A stretch of DNA of 64,000 nucleotides from Halogranum gelatinilyticum (GTDB lineage Archaea > Halobacteriota > Halobacteria > Halobacteriales > Haloferacaceae). The first letter of the stretch is position 1; each line of letters opens with the position of its first letter. The notes under the pieces are model-generated. The model made no database searches and was not told the DNA's origin. It saw nothing but the letters and a program-made list of their open reading frames with translations. The stretch covers positions 1 through 64,000 of the forward strand of contig NZ_FNHL01000009.1 in NCBI RefSeq assembly GCF_900103715.1, read 5' to 3'. Positions 36,223 through 44,334 of this stretch are shown piece after piece. Made by a program: the position numbers and the translations under genes.

Positions 36223-36750
36223 TCAGTCCTTGCGCTTGACGACGTCGCCGAGCGTGGTCTTCGTCGACGAGCCGCTGGACCAGTCGGCGTCTTCGTCGCT
36301 GGAGCCTTCGGTCAGCGAGATGCCGAGCTTCTTCTCGAGCTTCTTCCGGACGTCGTCGCTCGGGAGGACGTTTCCGCGTTCGAGTTTACGGATGAGACTC
36401 GCCTTCTCGTTCAGCTCTTTCGCGAGGTCCTCCTGGCTCAGACCCTTGTTCTCACGGGCCTTCCGGATGCGGTCGTCGTAGTCCGTCGCGATCTCGTCCA
36501 TGTCGTCGAACATGTCGCGGCGACGGCGCGTGCTGCCGCCGGACGACGACGAGGACGAGGAAGACGACGAACTCGACGAACTCGCCTTCGAAGAGGACGT
36601 CGAATACTTCGTCGACGTCGAACTCTGCGATTCAGTGCGGACCTCGGTCCCGAAGTCCTTGCAGCTGTCGCAGAGCTGCAGTTCGGCACCTTCGACTTTC
36701 GTGGTGGTGAGCGAGGCCTTGTTGGCTCCGCACATCTCGCACTGGGGCAT
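36223..36750 (-). CDS. aMBF1-like zinc-ribbon/helix-turn-helix factor
   Basis: 175 residues. An N-terminal zinc ribbon (CEMCGAN at 4 and CDSCKDF near 34) is joined by a Ser-rich linker with an unbroken run of 14 serines (about 66-79) to a Cro-type helix-turn-helix (about 100-155: ARENKGLSQEDLAKELNEKA, SLIRKLERG). This is the archaeal multiprotein bridging factor architecture, which links TBP or the ribosome to regulators. The start at 36750 is supported by a TATA box (TTTATA) 25-30 bases upstream. Confidence 0.9.
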   Translation of the reverse strand: MPQCEMCGANKASLTTTKVEGAELQLCDSCKDFGTEVRTESQSSTSTKYSTSSSKASSSSSSSSSSSSSSGGSTRRRRDMFDDMDEIATDYDDRIRKARENKGLSQEDLAKELNEKASLIRKLERGNVLPSDDVRKKLEKKLGISLTEGSSDEDADWSSGSSTKTTLGDVVKRKD

Positions 36751-36774
36751 GGACTGGAATAGTGGAGCCGGGGG

Positions 36775-36780
36775 TATAAA
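36775..36780 (-). promoter_or_regulatory. TATA box of aMBF1-like gene
   Basis: On the minus strand TTTATA followed by CCCCC lies 25-30 bases before the ATG at 36750. Confidence 0.55.
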
Positions 36781-36873
36781 AGGCACGCCCCGCCGCGGTG
36801 AGCCGGTTCTACGGACCGGGCTGGCCACGTCTCCCGAATCGCTGCCGAGTCAGAGAAACCGAAAGCCGCGCTC

Positions 36874-37479
36874 TCACTCCAGATCAGACCACGCGCCCCA
36901 GAACCGCTGGAGCGCGGTCAGATGGCCGACGATAGTGAAGAGCACGAGCAGTAGTCCGATGAGGCCGAGGCCCGCGACGAGGTCACCGGGGAACAGGGCC
37001 GTCAGGAAGCCAGCGAAGCCGACGAGCGCGAGGCGGTCCGCGCGGCCGAGCAGGCCGCCGTAGGCGCGGCCGAGACCGACCGCCTGAATCTGCGTGCCGA
37101 GATACGAGGTCATGAGCACGCCCGTCACCGCTGCGAGACCGAGCGCGTAGTTGCCGATACCGGCGGCCATCCCCGCGAGGATGACGATGTCGGCGTAGCG
37201 GTCGAGCACGTGGTCGAGCAGGTCGCCACCGTCGCTCGCGACGTTCTGTTTCCGAGCGAGCGCGCCGTCGACGAGGTCGAGCCAGCCGTTCCAGAAGACG
37301 AACAGCGCGCCCAGCCCGTACCACAGCGGCGTCCCGAGGTAGAAGGCGACCCCGGCAGCGACGGCGAAGCCGAAGGCGATGACGCTAACGCCGTTCGGCG
37401 AGAGGCCGAGGCTGTCGGCGACGGAGACGAACGGCTTCAACAACTTGTCCGCGGTCGAGCGGTACTGGTCCAGCGTCAT
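36874..37479 (-). CDS. CDP-alcohol phosphatidyltransferase family protein
   Basis: 201 residues with about five membrane helices. The family motif DG-x2-AR-x8-G-x3-D-x3-D is present as LVDGALARKQNVASDGGDLL followed by DHVLDRYAD (about 65-95). Such enzymes transfer a phosphoalcohol from a CDP-lipid, in haloarchaea to make archaetidyl head groups such as the glycerol or inositol phosphate type; which one is not decidable. Its ATG overlaps the adenylate kinase stop in ATGA. Confidence 0.9.
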   Translation of the reverse strand: MTLDQYRSTADKLLKPFVSVADSLGLSPNGVSVIAFGFAVAAGVAFYLGTPLWYGLGALFVFWNGWLDLVDGALARKQNVASDGGDLLDHVLDRYADIVILAGMAAGIGNYALGLAAVTGVLMTSYLGTQIQAVGLGRAYGGLLGRADRLALVGFAGFLTALFPGDLVAGLGLIGLLLVLFTIVGHLTALQRFWGAWSDLE

Positions 37480-37979
37480 AGATAGTCCACGAAGTCGACG
37501 GTGCCCGCACTCGGGTCGCGCTCGCCGTCGAGGACGGCCTGTATCTCGCCTGCGACCGCCTCGGGCGCGCGCTCCGTCGTGTCGATCTCGTAGACCTTCT
37601 CCGCGCCGTGGAACTCGAAAGCCTCCGAGAGGATGACGTCGAGTGCCTCGCTCTCGGCGTTCTCCCTCGCTTTCTCCGTAGATTCGCCGCGCTCCACGAG
37701 CCGTTCTTCCAGCAGGTCCGGCCGACAGCGCAGGACGACCACCTTGTCGGCGTCGAGGTGGTGTGCGAGATGTGACTCCACGATACCCTCCCAGTCGCCG
37801 AGCCACTCGCGGACGCCGTCGAGGTCGGTGACGAGCGTGTCGCGGTCGGCGTCACGCTCGGTCCAGAGGTCGTGTTCGCGGATGGCGTCGTTGAGGTGGA
37901 CGATGCGGTGGTCGGTATCTAAGGCCTCTACAGCCGTCGTCTTGCCCGTCCCCGGGGTACCGGTGACGACGACCCTCAC
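37476..37979 (-). CDS. Adenylate kinase family protein (AK6/Fap7-like)
   Basis: 167 residues starting at GTG, in GTGA overlap with hisC. The P-loop is VVVTGTPGTGKTTAVEALD at residues 2-20, followed by the short NMP region IVHLNDAIREHDLW and VVLRCRPDLLEERLVERG, the pattern of the broad-specificity AK6/Fap7 group that also acts in small-subunit ribosome maturation. It is co-translated with the phosphatidyltransferase downstream. Confidence 0.87.
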   Translation of the reverse strand: MRVVVTGTPGTGKTTAVEALDTDHRIVHLNDAIREHDLWTERDADRDTLVTDLDGVREWLGDWEGIVESHLAHHLDADKVVVLRCRPDLLEERLVERGESTEKARENAESEALDVILSEAFEFHGAEKVYEIDTTERAPEAVAGEIQAVLDGERDPSAGTVDFVDYL

Positions 37980-39061
37980 GCCTCGGCCACCTCGGTGAGG
38001 ATACTGTTGAGGACCTCGACGGCCTTCTTCGTGCCCGCCTTCGTCCCGCAGGAGATGCGGACGCAGGTCGGCAGCCCGAAGCTCGAACAGTCGCGGATGA
38101 TGACGCCCTCGCGCTGGCTGGCCTCGGCGACGGCACTCGCGTCGCCGACCTCGGCGAGGACGAAGTTGCCCGCGCTCTCGTAGGTCGGCGCGTCGAGATT
38201 GTCGTGGAGATACTCGCGCGCCCACGCCGCCGTCTCGACGGTCTTCTCGACGTGTTCGGCGTCGTCGAGCGCGGCGAGTGCAGCGCGGCAGGCGACCTCG
38301 TTGGCGGCGAAGGGCGTGTTGACCCGCGCGTAGGTGTCGCCCCACGCCTCGGGCACGGCGGCCCAGCCGATGCGGAGACCCGCGATGCCGTAGGCTTTCG
38401 AGAAGGTACGCGTGACGGCGATGTTGTCGTATTGATCCAAGAGGTCGATGCTGCTCGGCCGCTCGGAGTATTCGCCGTAGGCTTCGTCGACGACGACGAG
38501 GGTGTCGTCGTCGACCGACTCGGCGATCTCGCGGATGTCCTTCCGGGAGAACTCCGAGCCGGTCGGGTTGTGCGGCGTCGTCAGGTAGACGATACGCTCG
38601 CCGTCGTAGAACTCCAAGACTGTCTCGGGCGTCTGCGCGAAGTCGTTGTCGGCGGTGAGTTCGTACTCCGCCACCTCGCCGTGGTGGTAGCGGGCACTCA
38701 TCCCGTAGTAGGAGAAGCCGGGCGTCGGCGTCAGGATGCGGTCACTCGGCTCCAGCATCGCGCGAGCAAGATAGTCGAGCGCGCCGTCGGCACCGGCGCT
38801 GACCCACACCTGCTCGGGGGCGAGATTCCACTTCTCGGCGAGTTTCTCGGTCAGGTCCGCGTGGGAGGTGGTCGGATAGACGTCGATGTCCGATGCCGTC
38901 TCGCGAACTGCCTCGACCGCCTTCGGACTCGGGCCGAACGGGTTCTCGTTCGACGACAGCTTCGTCAGGTTCTCGGGGTCGAGTCCGAGTTCGCGGGCGA
39001 CCTCCTCCGTCCCGCGGCCGGGCACGTACGGAGCGTGGTCTGAGAGGTCCCGTGGTTGCAT
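37976..39061 (-). CDS. hisC: Histidinol-phosphate aminotransferase
   Basis: 361 residues, a class I/II PLP aminotransferase. The conserved lead is KLSSNENPFGPSPKAVEAV (about 33-51); the PLP lysine is in TRTFSKAYGIAGLRIGW (about 218), and the phosphate-binding Arg is near CVRISCGTKAG at the end. It makes histidinol phosphate with glutamate as donor. The start at 39061 has a CTTAAG TATA-like box 25-30 bases upstream. It heads a three-gene overlapping operon with the kinase and the phosphatidyltransferase. Confidence 0.92.
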   Translation of the reverse strand: MQPRDLSDHAPYVPGRGTEEVARELGLDPENLTKLSSNENPFGPSPKAVEAVRETASDIDVYPTTSHADLTEKLAEKWNLAPEQVWVSAGADGALDYLARAMLEPSDRILTPTPGFSYYGMSARYHHGEVAEYELTADNDFAQTPETVLEFYDGERIVYLTTPHNPTGSEFSRKDIREIAESVDDDTLVVVDEAYGEYSERPSSIDLLDQYDNIAVTRTFSKAYGIAGLRIGWAAVPEAWGDTYARVNTPFAANEVACRAALAALDDAEHVEKTVETAAWAREYLHDNLDAPTYESAGNFVLAEVGDASAVAEASQREGVIIRDCSSFGLPTCVRISCGTKAGTKKAVEVLNSILTEVAEA

Positions 39062-39113
39062 AGTCGAGGGAAACAGGCGACGAGTCTTAAGGGTGCTTAC
39101 ACCGAGCGCGTTC

Positions 39114-39470
39114 TCACTCCTGTTCCTGGATGATCTCGACGACGTAGCCGTCGGGGTCGGTGACGAACGCAACGTACAGGCCGAACTCGTCGACGGCGAA
39201 CGGGCCGCGGTCGACGCGCTCGTCGCCCAACTCGTCGACGAGCGCGTCCACGTCGTCGACGTCGACCGCGAGATGGTTCAGCCCGGACGGCTCGACTTCG
39301 CCCTCGGCGGGGATGAACTGGACTTCCATCTCGCCGTCGGTGCCGTAGAAGACGTTGGTGACGCCACCGGCGTCCAGTTCGGCGACCGGTTCGAAGCCGA
39401 AATGCTCGCTGTAGAAGGCGGTCGTCGCGTCCATGTCCGAAACCTCGATGGCTGCGTGCAGTAGACTCAT
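39114..39470 (-). CDS. VOC-family protein (lactoylglutathione lyase-like)
   Basis: 118 residues forming one complete glyoxalase-type domain of two beta-alpha-beta3 modules. Likely metal ligands are His5 in LLHAAIEV, Glu in MEVQFIP, His in LNHLAVDV and Glu in YVVEIIQEQ. Length and order match small glyoxalase I-like proteins, but haloarchaea use gamma-glutamylcysteine rather than glutathione, so the thiol substrate is uncertain. It sits between hisC and hflX as a single gene. Confidence 0.86.
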   Translation of the reverse strand: MSLLHAAIEVSDMDATTAFYSEHFGFEPVAELDAGGVTNVFYGTDGEMEVQFIPAEGEVEPSGLNHLAVDVDDVDALVDELGDERVDRGPFAVDEFGLYVAFVTDPDGYVVEIIQEQE

Positions 39471-39519
39471 ACGCCGTGTCGGTCGTCCTCCGATAAAGGG
39501 CTACGCCCCGTGGCAAGCC

Positions 39520-40848
39520 TCAGTCCAGCGTCTCGGCTTTCGACAGGAATCGTTCGACGACGCCCGGTCTGCCCTCGAAGTGGACGGTCACTCGTTCGGC
39601 GTCACCACGGCTGTAGTCGACGTCGGCGACGGTGCCGTGGTCGTGTGCCCACGCCAGGAGGGCCTGTGTCTCACCGGTGTTCGGCACGTCGACCGTCGCC
39701 TCGGCGGTCGGAATCGCCGACCCGACGCGAGCGAGGAGGTCGTCGGTTCCGGTACCCTCGGTAGCACTGACGGCGACCGGGTCGGCGTCGAACTCGGCGA
39801 CAGCAGCGCGGGCAGCTTCGACCTCGTCGGCCGAGCAGCGGTCGACCTTGTTCACCACGGGGACGATGGTGCCATCAGTACGGCCGTCGAGGACTTCGCG
39901 ACAGGTGTCGACCTTCGATTCGATCTCTGCTGGCGGATCGCTCGCGTCGACGACGAGCAGGACGACGTCGGCGTGGTAGGCGGCCGACAGCGTCGACTCG
40001 AAGGCGTCGACCAGCCACGGCGGGAGGTCGCGGATGAACCCTACCGTGTCGGTGACGAGCAGCTGTCTCCCCTCGGTCGAGACTCGCCGCGTCGTCGTGT
40101 CGAGCGTCTCGAACAGTCGGTCAGCGGCTCGGGCGGTCGTCGCTTCGTCGGGGTGGACTGGCTCGCCCTCTCCCGCGACGTCGAGGTCGTCGGCGAGCCG
40201 TCGTAGGAGCGTCGACTTCCCGGCGTTGGTGTAGCCGGCGAGTGCGACGAGGTCGCGGCCAGCCTCGCGGTGGCGGTCACGGCGACTCTCACCGACGCTG
40301 CCGAGCGCGTCCAGCTCGGCTTCGACACGCTGGATACGCTCGCGGAGGTCGAGCACGCGCCGGTGTTCCTTCTCGTTCATCCCTTCGACCGTCCGCCGCT
40401 CGTTCGCGGCCTCGGTTTCGAGACGGATCTCCTGGCGGACGCGGGGCAGTTCGTAGCGCAGTTCGGCGAGACAGACCTGCAGCTTGGCCTCTTTGGTCGC
40501 CGCTCGCTCGGCGAAGATGTCGAGGACGAGCCGGTGGCGGTCGACGAATCGCGTCCCGTCGGGGGCCAGTGCTTCGAGGTTGTAGACCTGCTGTGGCGAC
40601 AGCGGGTTGTCGACGAGGACGGTCTCGACGCCGCTCTCGGCGACGCGGCGGGCGAGTTCCTCGGCCTTGCCGCGGCCGAACTGGTAGCTCGAATCCTCGG
40701 GTCGGGTCTGCGTGAGTTCGTCGACGACGCGGTAGCCCGCCGTCTCGGCGAGAGCGGCGAGTTCGTCCGTCGTCTCGGTTCGGTCGTCGTATCGGGCGGC
40801 GAGGAGTGCTGGCTGTCGCGCGTCTCGTGAGTTTCGTGACTGTGTCAT
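39520..40848 (-). CDS. hflX: HflX-type GTPase
   Basis: 442 residues. The N-terminal HflX domain includes VDNPLSPQQVYNLEALAPDG (about 100), and a Glu/Arg coiled-coil precedes the G domain with G1 GYTNAGKSTLLRRLADDL (about 215), G3 DTVGFIRDLP and G4 NKVDRC. HflX proteins bind the large ribosomal subunit and split stalled ribosomes. The start at 40848 is chosen because upstream codons (Arg-rich) lack similarity; it is monocistronic. Confidence 0.92.
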   Translation of the reverse strand: MTQSRNSRDARQPALLAARYDDRTETTDELAALAETAGYRVVDELTQTRPEDSSYQFGRGKAEELARRVAESGVETVLVDNPLSPQQVYNLEALAPDGTRFVDRHRLVLDIFAERAATKEAKLQVCLAELRYELPRVRQEIRLETEAANERRTVEGMNEKEHRRVLDLRERIQRVEAELDALGSVGESRRDRHREAGRDLVALAGYTNAGKSTLLRRLADDLDVAGEGEPVHPDEATTARAADRLFETLDTTTRRVSTEGRQLLVTDTVGFIRDLPPWLVDAFESTLSAAYHADVVLLVVDASDPPAEIESKVDTCREVLDGRTDGTIVPVVNKVDRCSADEVEAARAAVAEFDADPVAVSATEGTGTDDLLARVGSAIPTAEATVDVPNTGETQALLAWAHDHGTVADVDYSRGDAERVTVHFEGRPGVVERFLSKAETLD

Positions 40849-41208
40849 TCGTGTCGTGTCGGTGCCGACCGCCGCGGCGAGCCGAACGTGACGGAGCGCT
40901 CGGACTGCCCGCCGACCGGCCACCGTCGTGTGACGGCTGCTCGGGAACCGGTGCGTGACACTCTCCAGTGTGAGAGTGTCGAAAACAGGGGGTCGAGTCG
41001 CCAAGTAGTCGTCACCGCTGTGTGGATAGACTCGGGTGACGGAACCGTCGGGGCGACGCGACCGGAGGGCAGCTTAGTCGAGCGTCATTCAGCTTCGGGT
41101 GAGACGTGAGGCGGGCAGGAGAAGAGTGCTGGGGTGGTGTGTAAACGAGTGTCGTGACGCCAGTGGCCGTGAGTCGGCGGCTGCGAGTCGGCGGCTGCGA
41201 GTCGGCGG
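40849..41208. other. 360-bp spacer between hflX and the GMC operon
   Basis: No convincing gene is seen on either strand. It contains a hairpin at 40957-40980 (GACACTCTC-6 nt-GAGAGTGTC, perfect 9-bp arms) and a 14-bp tandem repeat at its distal end. It should hold the hflX promoter and the terminator of the GMC operon, though no clear TATA or U-run is visible. Confidence 0.5.
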
Positions 41209-41212
41209 TTAC
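41171..41212. repeat. Three tandem 14-bp repeats at the end of the GMC gene
   Basis: GAGTCGGCGGCTGC occurs twice (41171-41184, 41185-41198) and a third copy with two changes, GAGTCGGCGGTTAC, covers 41199-41212 and includes the stop codon of the minus-strand GMC gene. This looks like slippage duplication of the gene's last bases. Confidence 0.7.
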
Positions 41213-42804
41213 AGCACCGCGTCCAGCGCGTCGGCCGCCCGCAACGACAGTGCCGCGATTGTCAGTGTCGGATTCATCGCGCCACCGGTCGGGAAGACGC
41301 TCGACCCGACGAGCCACAGGTTCGAGAGGTCGTGCGTCCGGCAGTCGGCGTCGACGACGCTCTCGCTCGGGTTCTCGCCCATCCGTGTCGTCCCCATGTG
41401 GTGGTACGCCGGCCCGGTGGTGTCGGGGCCGACCGACCACTCGATGTCGACGCCGAGTTCCTCCAAGACGGCGCGCTGAACCTCGTTTGCCCGTTCGAGC
41501 GCGGCTTTCGTGTCGTCGTCGACGCCCCAGTGGACCTCCGGCACGGGGTTGCCGTGGTCGTCCGTCTGCGAGTCGTCGAGAGTGACGTAGTTCTCTTCTT
41601 GGGGTAACTGCTCGACGAGCGCGCCCATCGCGATGTGGCTGCCGTAGGAGTCCTGCAACTGGCCCAGAAGTTCGTCGCCCCACGTCTCGCCGTTCAGCGC
41701 CTCGATGACGGGCGACGGCCCAGCGTAGTTGAGGAACTCCAGTTTGAGCCCGTTGACTGGGTCGGTATCGTCGTAGAACTGGTGGCACTCGCTGGTGTTG
41801 AAGCCGACGTGGTTCTGTCGCGTGGGCCGGTCGAGTCGGCCGCCCATCCCGGCGAAGAGATGGTCCATGAAGTAGCGGCCGAGGGTTTCCGAGGAGTTGG
41901 CAAGCCCGTCGGGATACTGCGGCGACTCCGAGAGCAGGAGCAGTCGCGGCGTCTCCACCCCGCCGGCGGCGACGACGAACTGGTCGGCCGTCTGTCGGTG
42001 CTCGGTTCCGTCGGGAGTCACGTAGACCGCGGCCGTAACCGACTCACCCGCATCGTCGTGTTCGAGTCGCTGGACGGGCACGCGGTCGACGACCGTCGCG
42101 CCCGCCGCCTCAGCCTTGTCGACGTGGCCCTCGGCGGTGTACTTCGCGCCGGAGGGACACACCGGTTTGCACGTGCCGTAGCCGACGCAGGGCGAGCGGC
42201 CGTCGTAGCCTTCGGAGTTCCGTGCGTTCGGCACCGAGTGCATATCGAGTTCGAGCGTCTCGCAGGCCTCGGCGAACAGGCTGTCCGAGTGCGACGGCGG
42301 GAAGGCGGTCATCGGATACGGCTCCTCCCGCGGCGGCGCGTAGGGGTTGTCGTCGGCACCGGCGACGCCGAGTTCCCGCTCGGCGGCGGCGTAGTAGGGT
42401 CGGAGGTCGTCGTAGTCGAGGGGCCAGTCGGTGCCGACGCCGTGGCGGGAGTTCATCTCGAAATCCCGCTCGTGCAGCCGCATCACCATCCCCTGCCAGT
42501 GGAGCGTCGACCCGCCGACGCCCTTCACCCGCGAGGCGTTCAGCGGGTAGTAGCTGTCGCCCGAGGACGTGTAGGCGTCGCGCTCGCCGCCCATCTCCCA
42601 GATGTTACCCTGGCCGGGACGGATATGTGCCTCCTGCTGTTCGAGCCGTTCGTCCATTTCGAAGCGGCGACCGGCTTCGAGTATCACGACCTCGTGTCCG
42701 GCCTCGGCGAGTCGGTGCGCGAGCATCGAGCCGGCTGGCCCGCTGCCGACGACGCAGAGGTCCGCGCCGTCGATGGGCGTCCGGTCGGCGTGGCCGTCAG
42801 CCAT
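41209..42804 (-). CDS. GMC-family oxidoreductase (gluconate dehydrogenase-like large subunit)
   Basis: 531 residues. The FAD-binding Rossmann motif is GSGPAGSMLAHRLAEAG (about 21-37); GGSTLHWQGMVMRLH marks the second FAD contact, and HMGTTRMGENP plus NPTLTIAALSLRAADAL at the C-terminus hold the active-site His and FAD end. A CVGYGTCKPVCPSGAKY stretch is typical of the gluconate/2-keto-sugar dehydrogenase branch. Its start overlaps the small-subunit gene by 8 bases, so both form a Tat-exported complex on the cell surface. Confidence 0.9.
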   Translation of the reverse strand: MADGHADRTPIDGADLCVVGSGPAGSMLAHRLAEAGHEVVILEAGRRFEMDERLEQQEAHIRPGQGNIWEMGGERDAYTSSGDSYYPLNASRVKGVGGSTLHWQGMVMRLHERDFEMNSRHGVGTDWPLDYDDLRPYYAAAERELGVAGADDNPYAPPREEPYPMTAFPPSHSDSLFAEACETLELDMHSVPNARNSEGYDGRSPCVGYGTCKPVCPSGAKYTAEGHVDKAEAAGATVVDRVPVQRLEHDDAGESVTAAVYVTPDGTEHRQTADQFVVAAGGVETPRLLLLSESPQYPDGLANSSETLGRYFMDHLFAGMGGRLDRPTRQNHVGFNTSECHQFYDDTDPVNGLKLEFLNYAGPSPVIEALNGETWGDELLGQLQDSYGSHIAMGALVEQLPQEENYVTLDDSQTDDHGNPVPEVHWGVDDDTKAALERANEVQRAVLEELGVDIEWSVGPDTTGPAYHHMGTTRMGENPSESVVDADCRTHDLSNLWLVGSSVFPTGGAMNPTLTIAALSLRAADALDAVL

Positions 42805-43366
42805 CGTCGCCTCCCCGTCCATCCACCGACGCCTGCTGGTAGCTCTGGGTCCCGCCGGGATGTCCAATCGGATTCTCGATACCGACGAGCTCTCCGCCGA
42901 CGGGTGAGGAGTAGAACGCGAAGAGCAGGTCGTTGACGACGAAGTAGCGGACCCGATTCGAAATCGGTCCCTCGGGGTCCGGGTCGGCCGTCTCGACGCC
43001 GAGGTCCCGCAGCAGTCGGTCGCGGACGGCCGGATCGAGGGCTGCGAAGGCGTCACCCTGCCAGTCGCGCGCCAGGTCGTCGAGGTCAGTCGCGGCAGCG
43101 ACGAGACCCGCGCGGTAGTCCTCGCGACCCTCGATACGGCCGAGGACGTAGGTCTCGACGAACTCGGCGTGGCCGTCGACCTCGGTGGGGAAGAGGACCT
43201 CGGCCGCGGCCGTGAGCGTGTCGAGCACTGCCGCGGGGGGCGTCTCCTCGGGCGTCGGCTGGGTGCTCTCGTCACCGTCGCCGACGAGCGACGCGCCGCC
43301 GACGGCGACACCGACGCCGCTGGCGGCTGCGAGTGCCACCAGCGCGTCACGGCGTGTCAGCTCCAT
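42797..43366 (-). CDS. Gluconate 2-dehydrogenase subunit 3 family protein
   Basis: 189 residues beginning with a twin-arginine signal (ELTRRDALVALAAASGVGVA). The mature helical domain (about 45-170) corresponds to the small subunit of gluconate/sorbitol dehydrogenases, which carries the FAD-containing large subunit across the membrane by the Tat route. It precedes the GMC gene with 8 bases overlap. A DtxR-box-like operator lies in its promoter. Confidence 0.85.
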   Translation of the reverse strand: MELTRRDALVALAAASGVGVAVGGASLVGDGDESTQPTPEETPPAAVLDTLTAAAEVLFPTEVDGHAEFVETYVLGRIEGREDYRAGLVAAATDLDDLARDWQGDAFAALDPAVRDRLLRDLGVETADPDPEGPISNRVRYFVVNDLLFAFYSSPVGGELVGIENPIGHPGGTQSYQQASVDGRGGDDG

Positions 43367-43377
43367 CTGAACACGGA

Positions 43378-43398
43378 TTAGGTAGACCTAAACTTAAG
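43378..43398 (-). promoter_or_regulatory. Promoter with iron-box-like palindrome
   Basis: TTAGGT-2 nt-ACCTAA at 43378-43391 is a perfect palindrome with the half-site of DtxR/IdeR-type iron boxes. On the minus strand it directly follows and overlaps the TATA-like CTTAAGTTTA (43398-43389), 23-32 bases before the gene start, the ideal place for a repressor. Metal-dependent repression of the dehydrogenase operon is inferred. Confidence 0.55.
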
Positions 43399-43467
43399 CC
43401 CTGCCGTTCGGCGTGGCTGTGGGCAGGATGGGATGCTGAACGAGAACGGATGGGTCGCCGACGCGGC

Positions 43468-44199
43468 TCAGGGGATGCGGACGTCGTGTTCCAGCGTGCC
43501 GACGCCTTCGACGATGACCTCGACGGTGTCGCCGTCTTCGAGCGGGCCGACGCCCGCGGGCGTGCCCGTCGAGATGACGTCACCGGGTTCCAGCGTCAGG
43601 TAGGTCGTGATCTCCTCGATGAGCGTCGGGACGTCGAAGAACAGCTGGTCGCGGCTGCCTTCCTGTCGGAGGTCGCCGTTGACACGGAGTTCGACGGCGG
43701 CATCGTCCGGGACGTGCTCGGGGTCGGCCAGGACCGGACCCATGGGAGCCGAGCCGTCGAAGGCCTTGCCGCGGACCCAGTTCTGCTCTTTGTTCTGGTC
43801 GTCGCGGTTCGAGAGGTCGTTGAGGCAGGTGAAGCCGGCGACGACGTCCATCGCGTCTTCGGCGTCGACGTGGCGACACTGCTCGCCGATGACGACTGCC
43901 AACTCGGCCTCGTGGTCGATACGCTCCTTGTCGGCCGGAAGCGTGACGGTGTCGCCGTGGCCCGCGAGCGTGTTCGGCGGCTTGAGGAAGAGCAGCGGCC
44001 GGTTGGGCATATCGTTGTCCATCTCGGCGGCGTGTTCGGCGTAGTTGCGGCCGATACAGACGATTTTGGACGGCTCACACGGCGGGAGGATGTCGACCTC
44101 GTCGTGGTCGTACCGCTCGCCGCCGAAGGTGATCGCGTCCTCGTGCCACTCGCCCTGCCGGACTGCGCCAGCCGGGTCGCGGAATCGAACGTGGTGCAT
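43468..44199 (-). CDS. Fumarylacetoacetate hydrolase family protein
   Basis: 243 residues, the size of the single-domain FAH fold. Conserved parts are IVCIGRNYAEHAAEMDNDMP (about 45-64), the metal ligands Glu in HEAELAVVIGEQ, and Asp in FTCLNDLSNRDDQN with Lys in VRGKAFDGSAPMGP, plus STGTPAGVGPLEDGD near the end. Members hydrolyse or decarboxylate acylpyruvates and related compounds with Mg2+. Here it is monocistronic; the exact substrate is open. Confidence 0.9.
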   Translation of the reverse strand: MHHVRFRDPAGAVRQGEWHEDAITFGGERYDHDEVDILPPCEPSKIVCIGRNYAEHAAEMDNDMPNRPLLFLKPPNTLAGHGDTVTLPADKERIDHEAELAVVIGEQCRHVDAEDAMDVVAGFTCLNDLSNRDDQNKEQNWVRGKAFDGSAPMGPVLADPEHVPDDAAVELRVNGDLRQEGSRDQLFFDVPTLIEEITTYLTLEPGDVISTGTPAGVGPLEDGDTVEVIVEGVGTLEHDVRIP

Positions 44200-44334
44200 A
44201 CGTGAGCCTCCTTGGCACGGCGTTTAGTCCTTTGTGAAACGGCGAGGTGCTGTGGCCGGGGGAGCGACGCGGTATCTGACGTTTTCCTGCTCGCCATCAT
44301 TTATCATCGTTCCGTGAGTACGTCCGGACGCACT

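Noticed and set aside
41171-41212. Possible CRISPR-like repeats
   Set aside because: The 14-bp units are directly tandem without spacers and overlap a gene end; no CRISPR array or cas gene is visible in the window.
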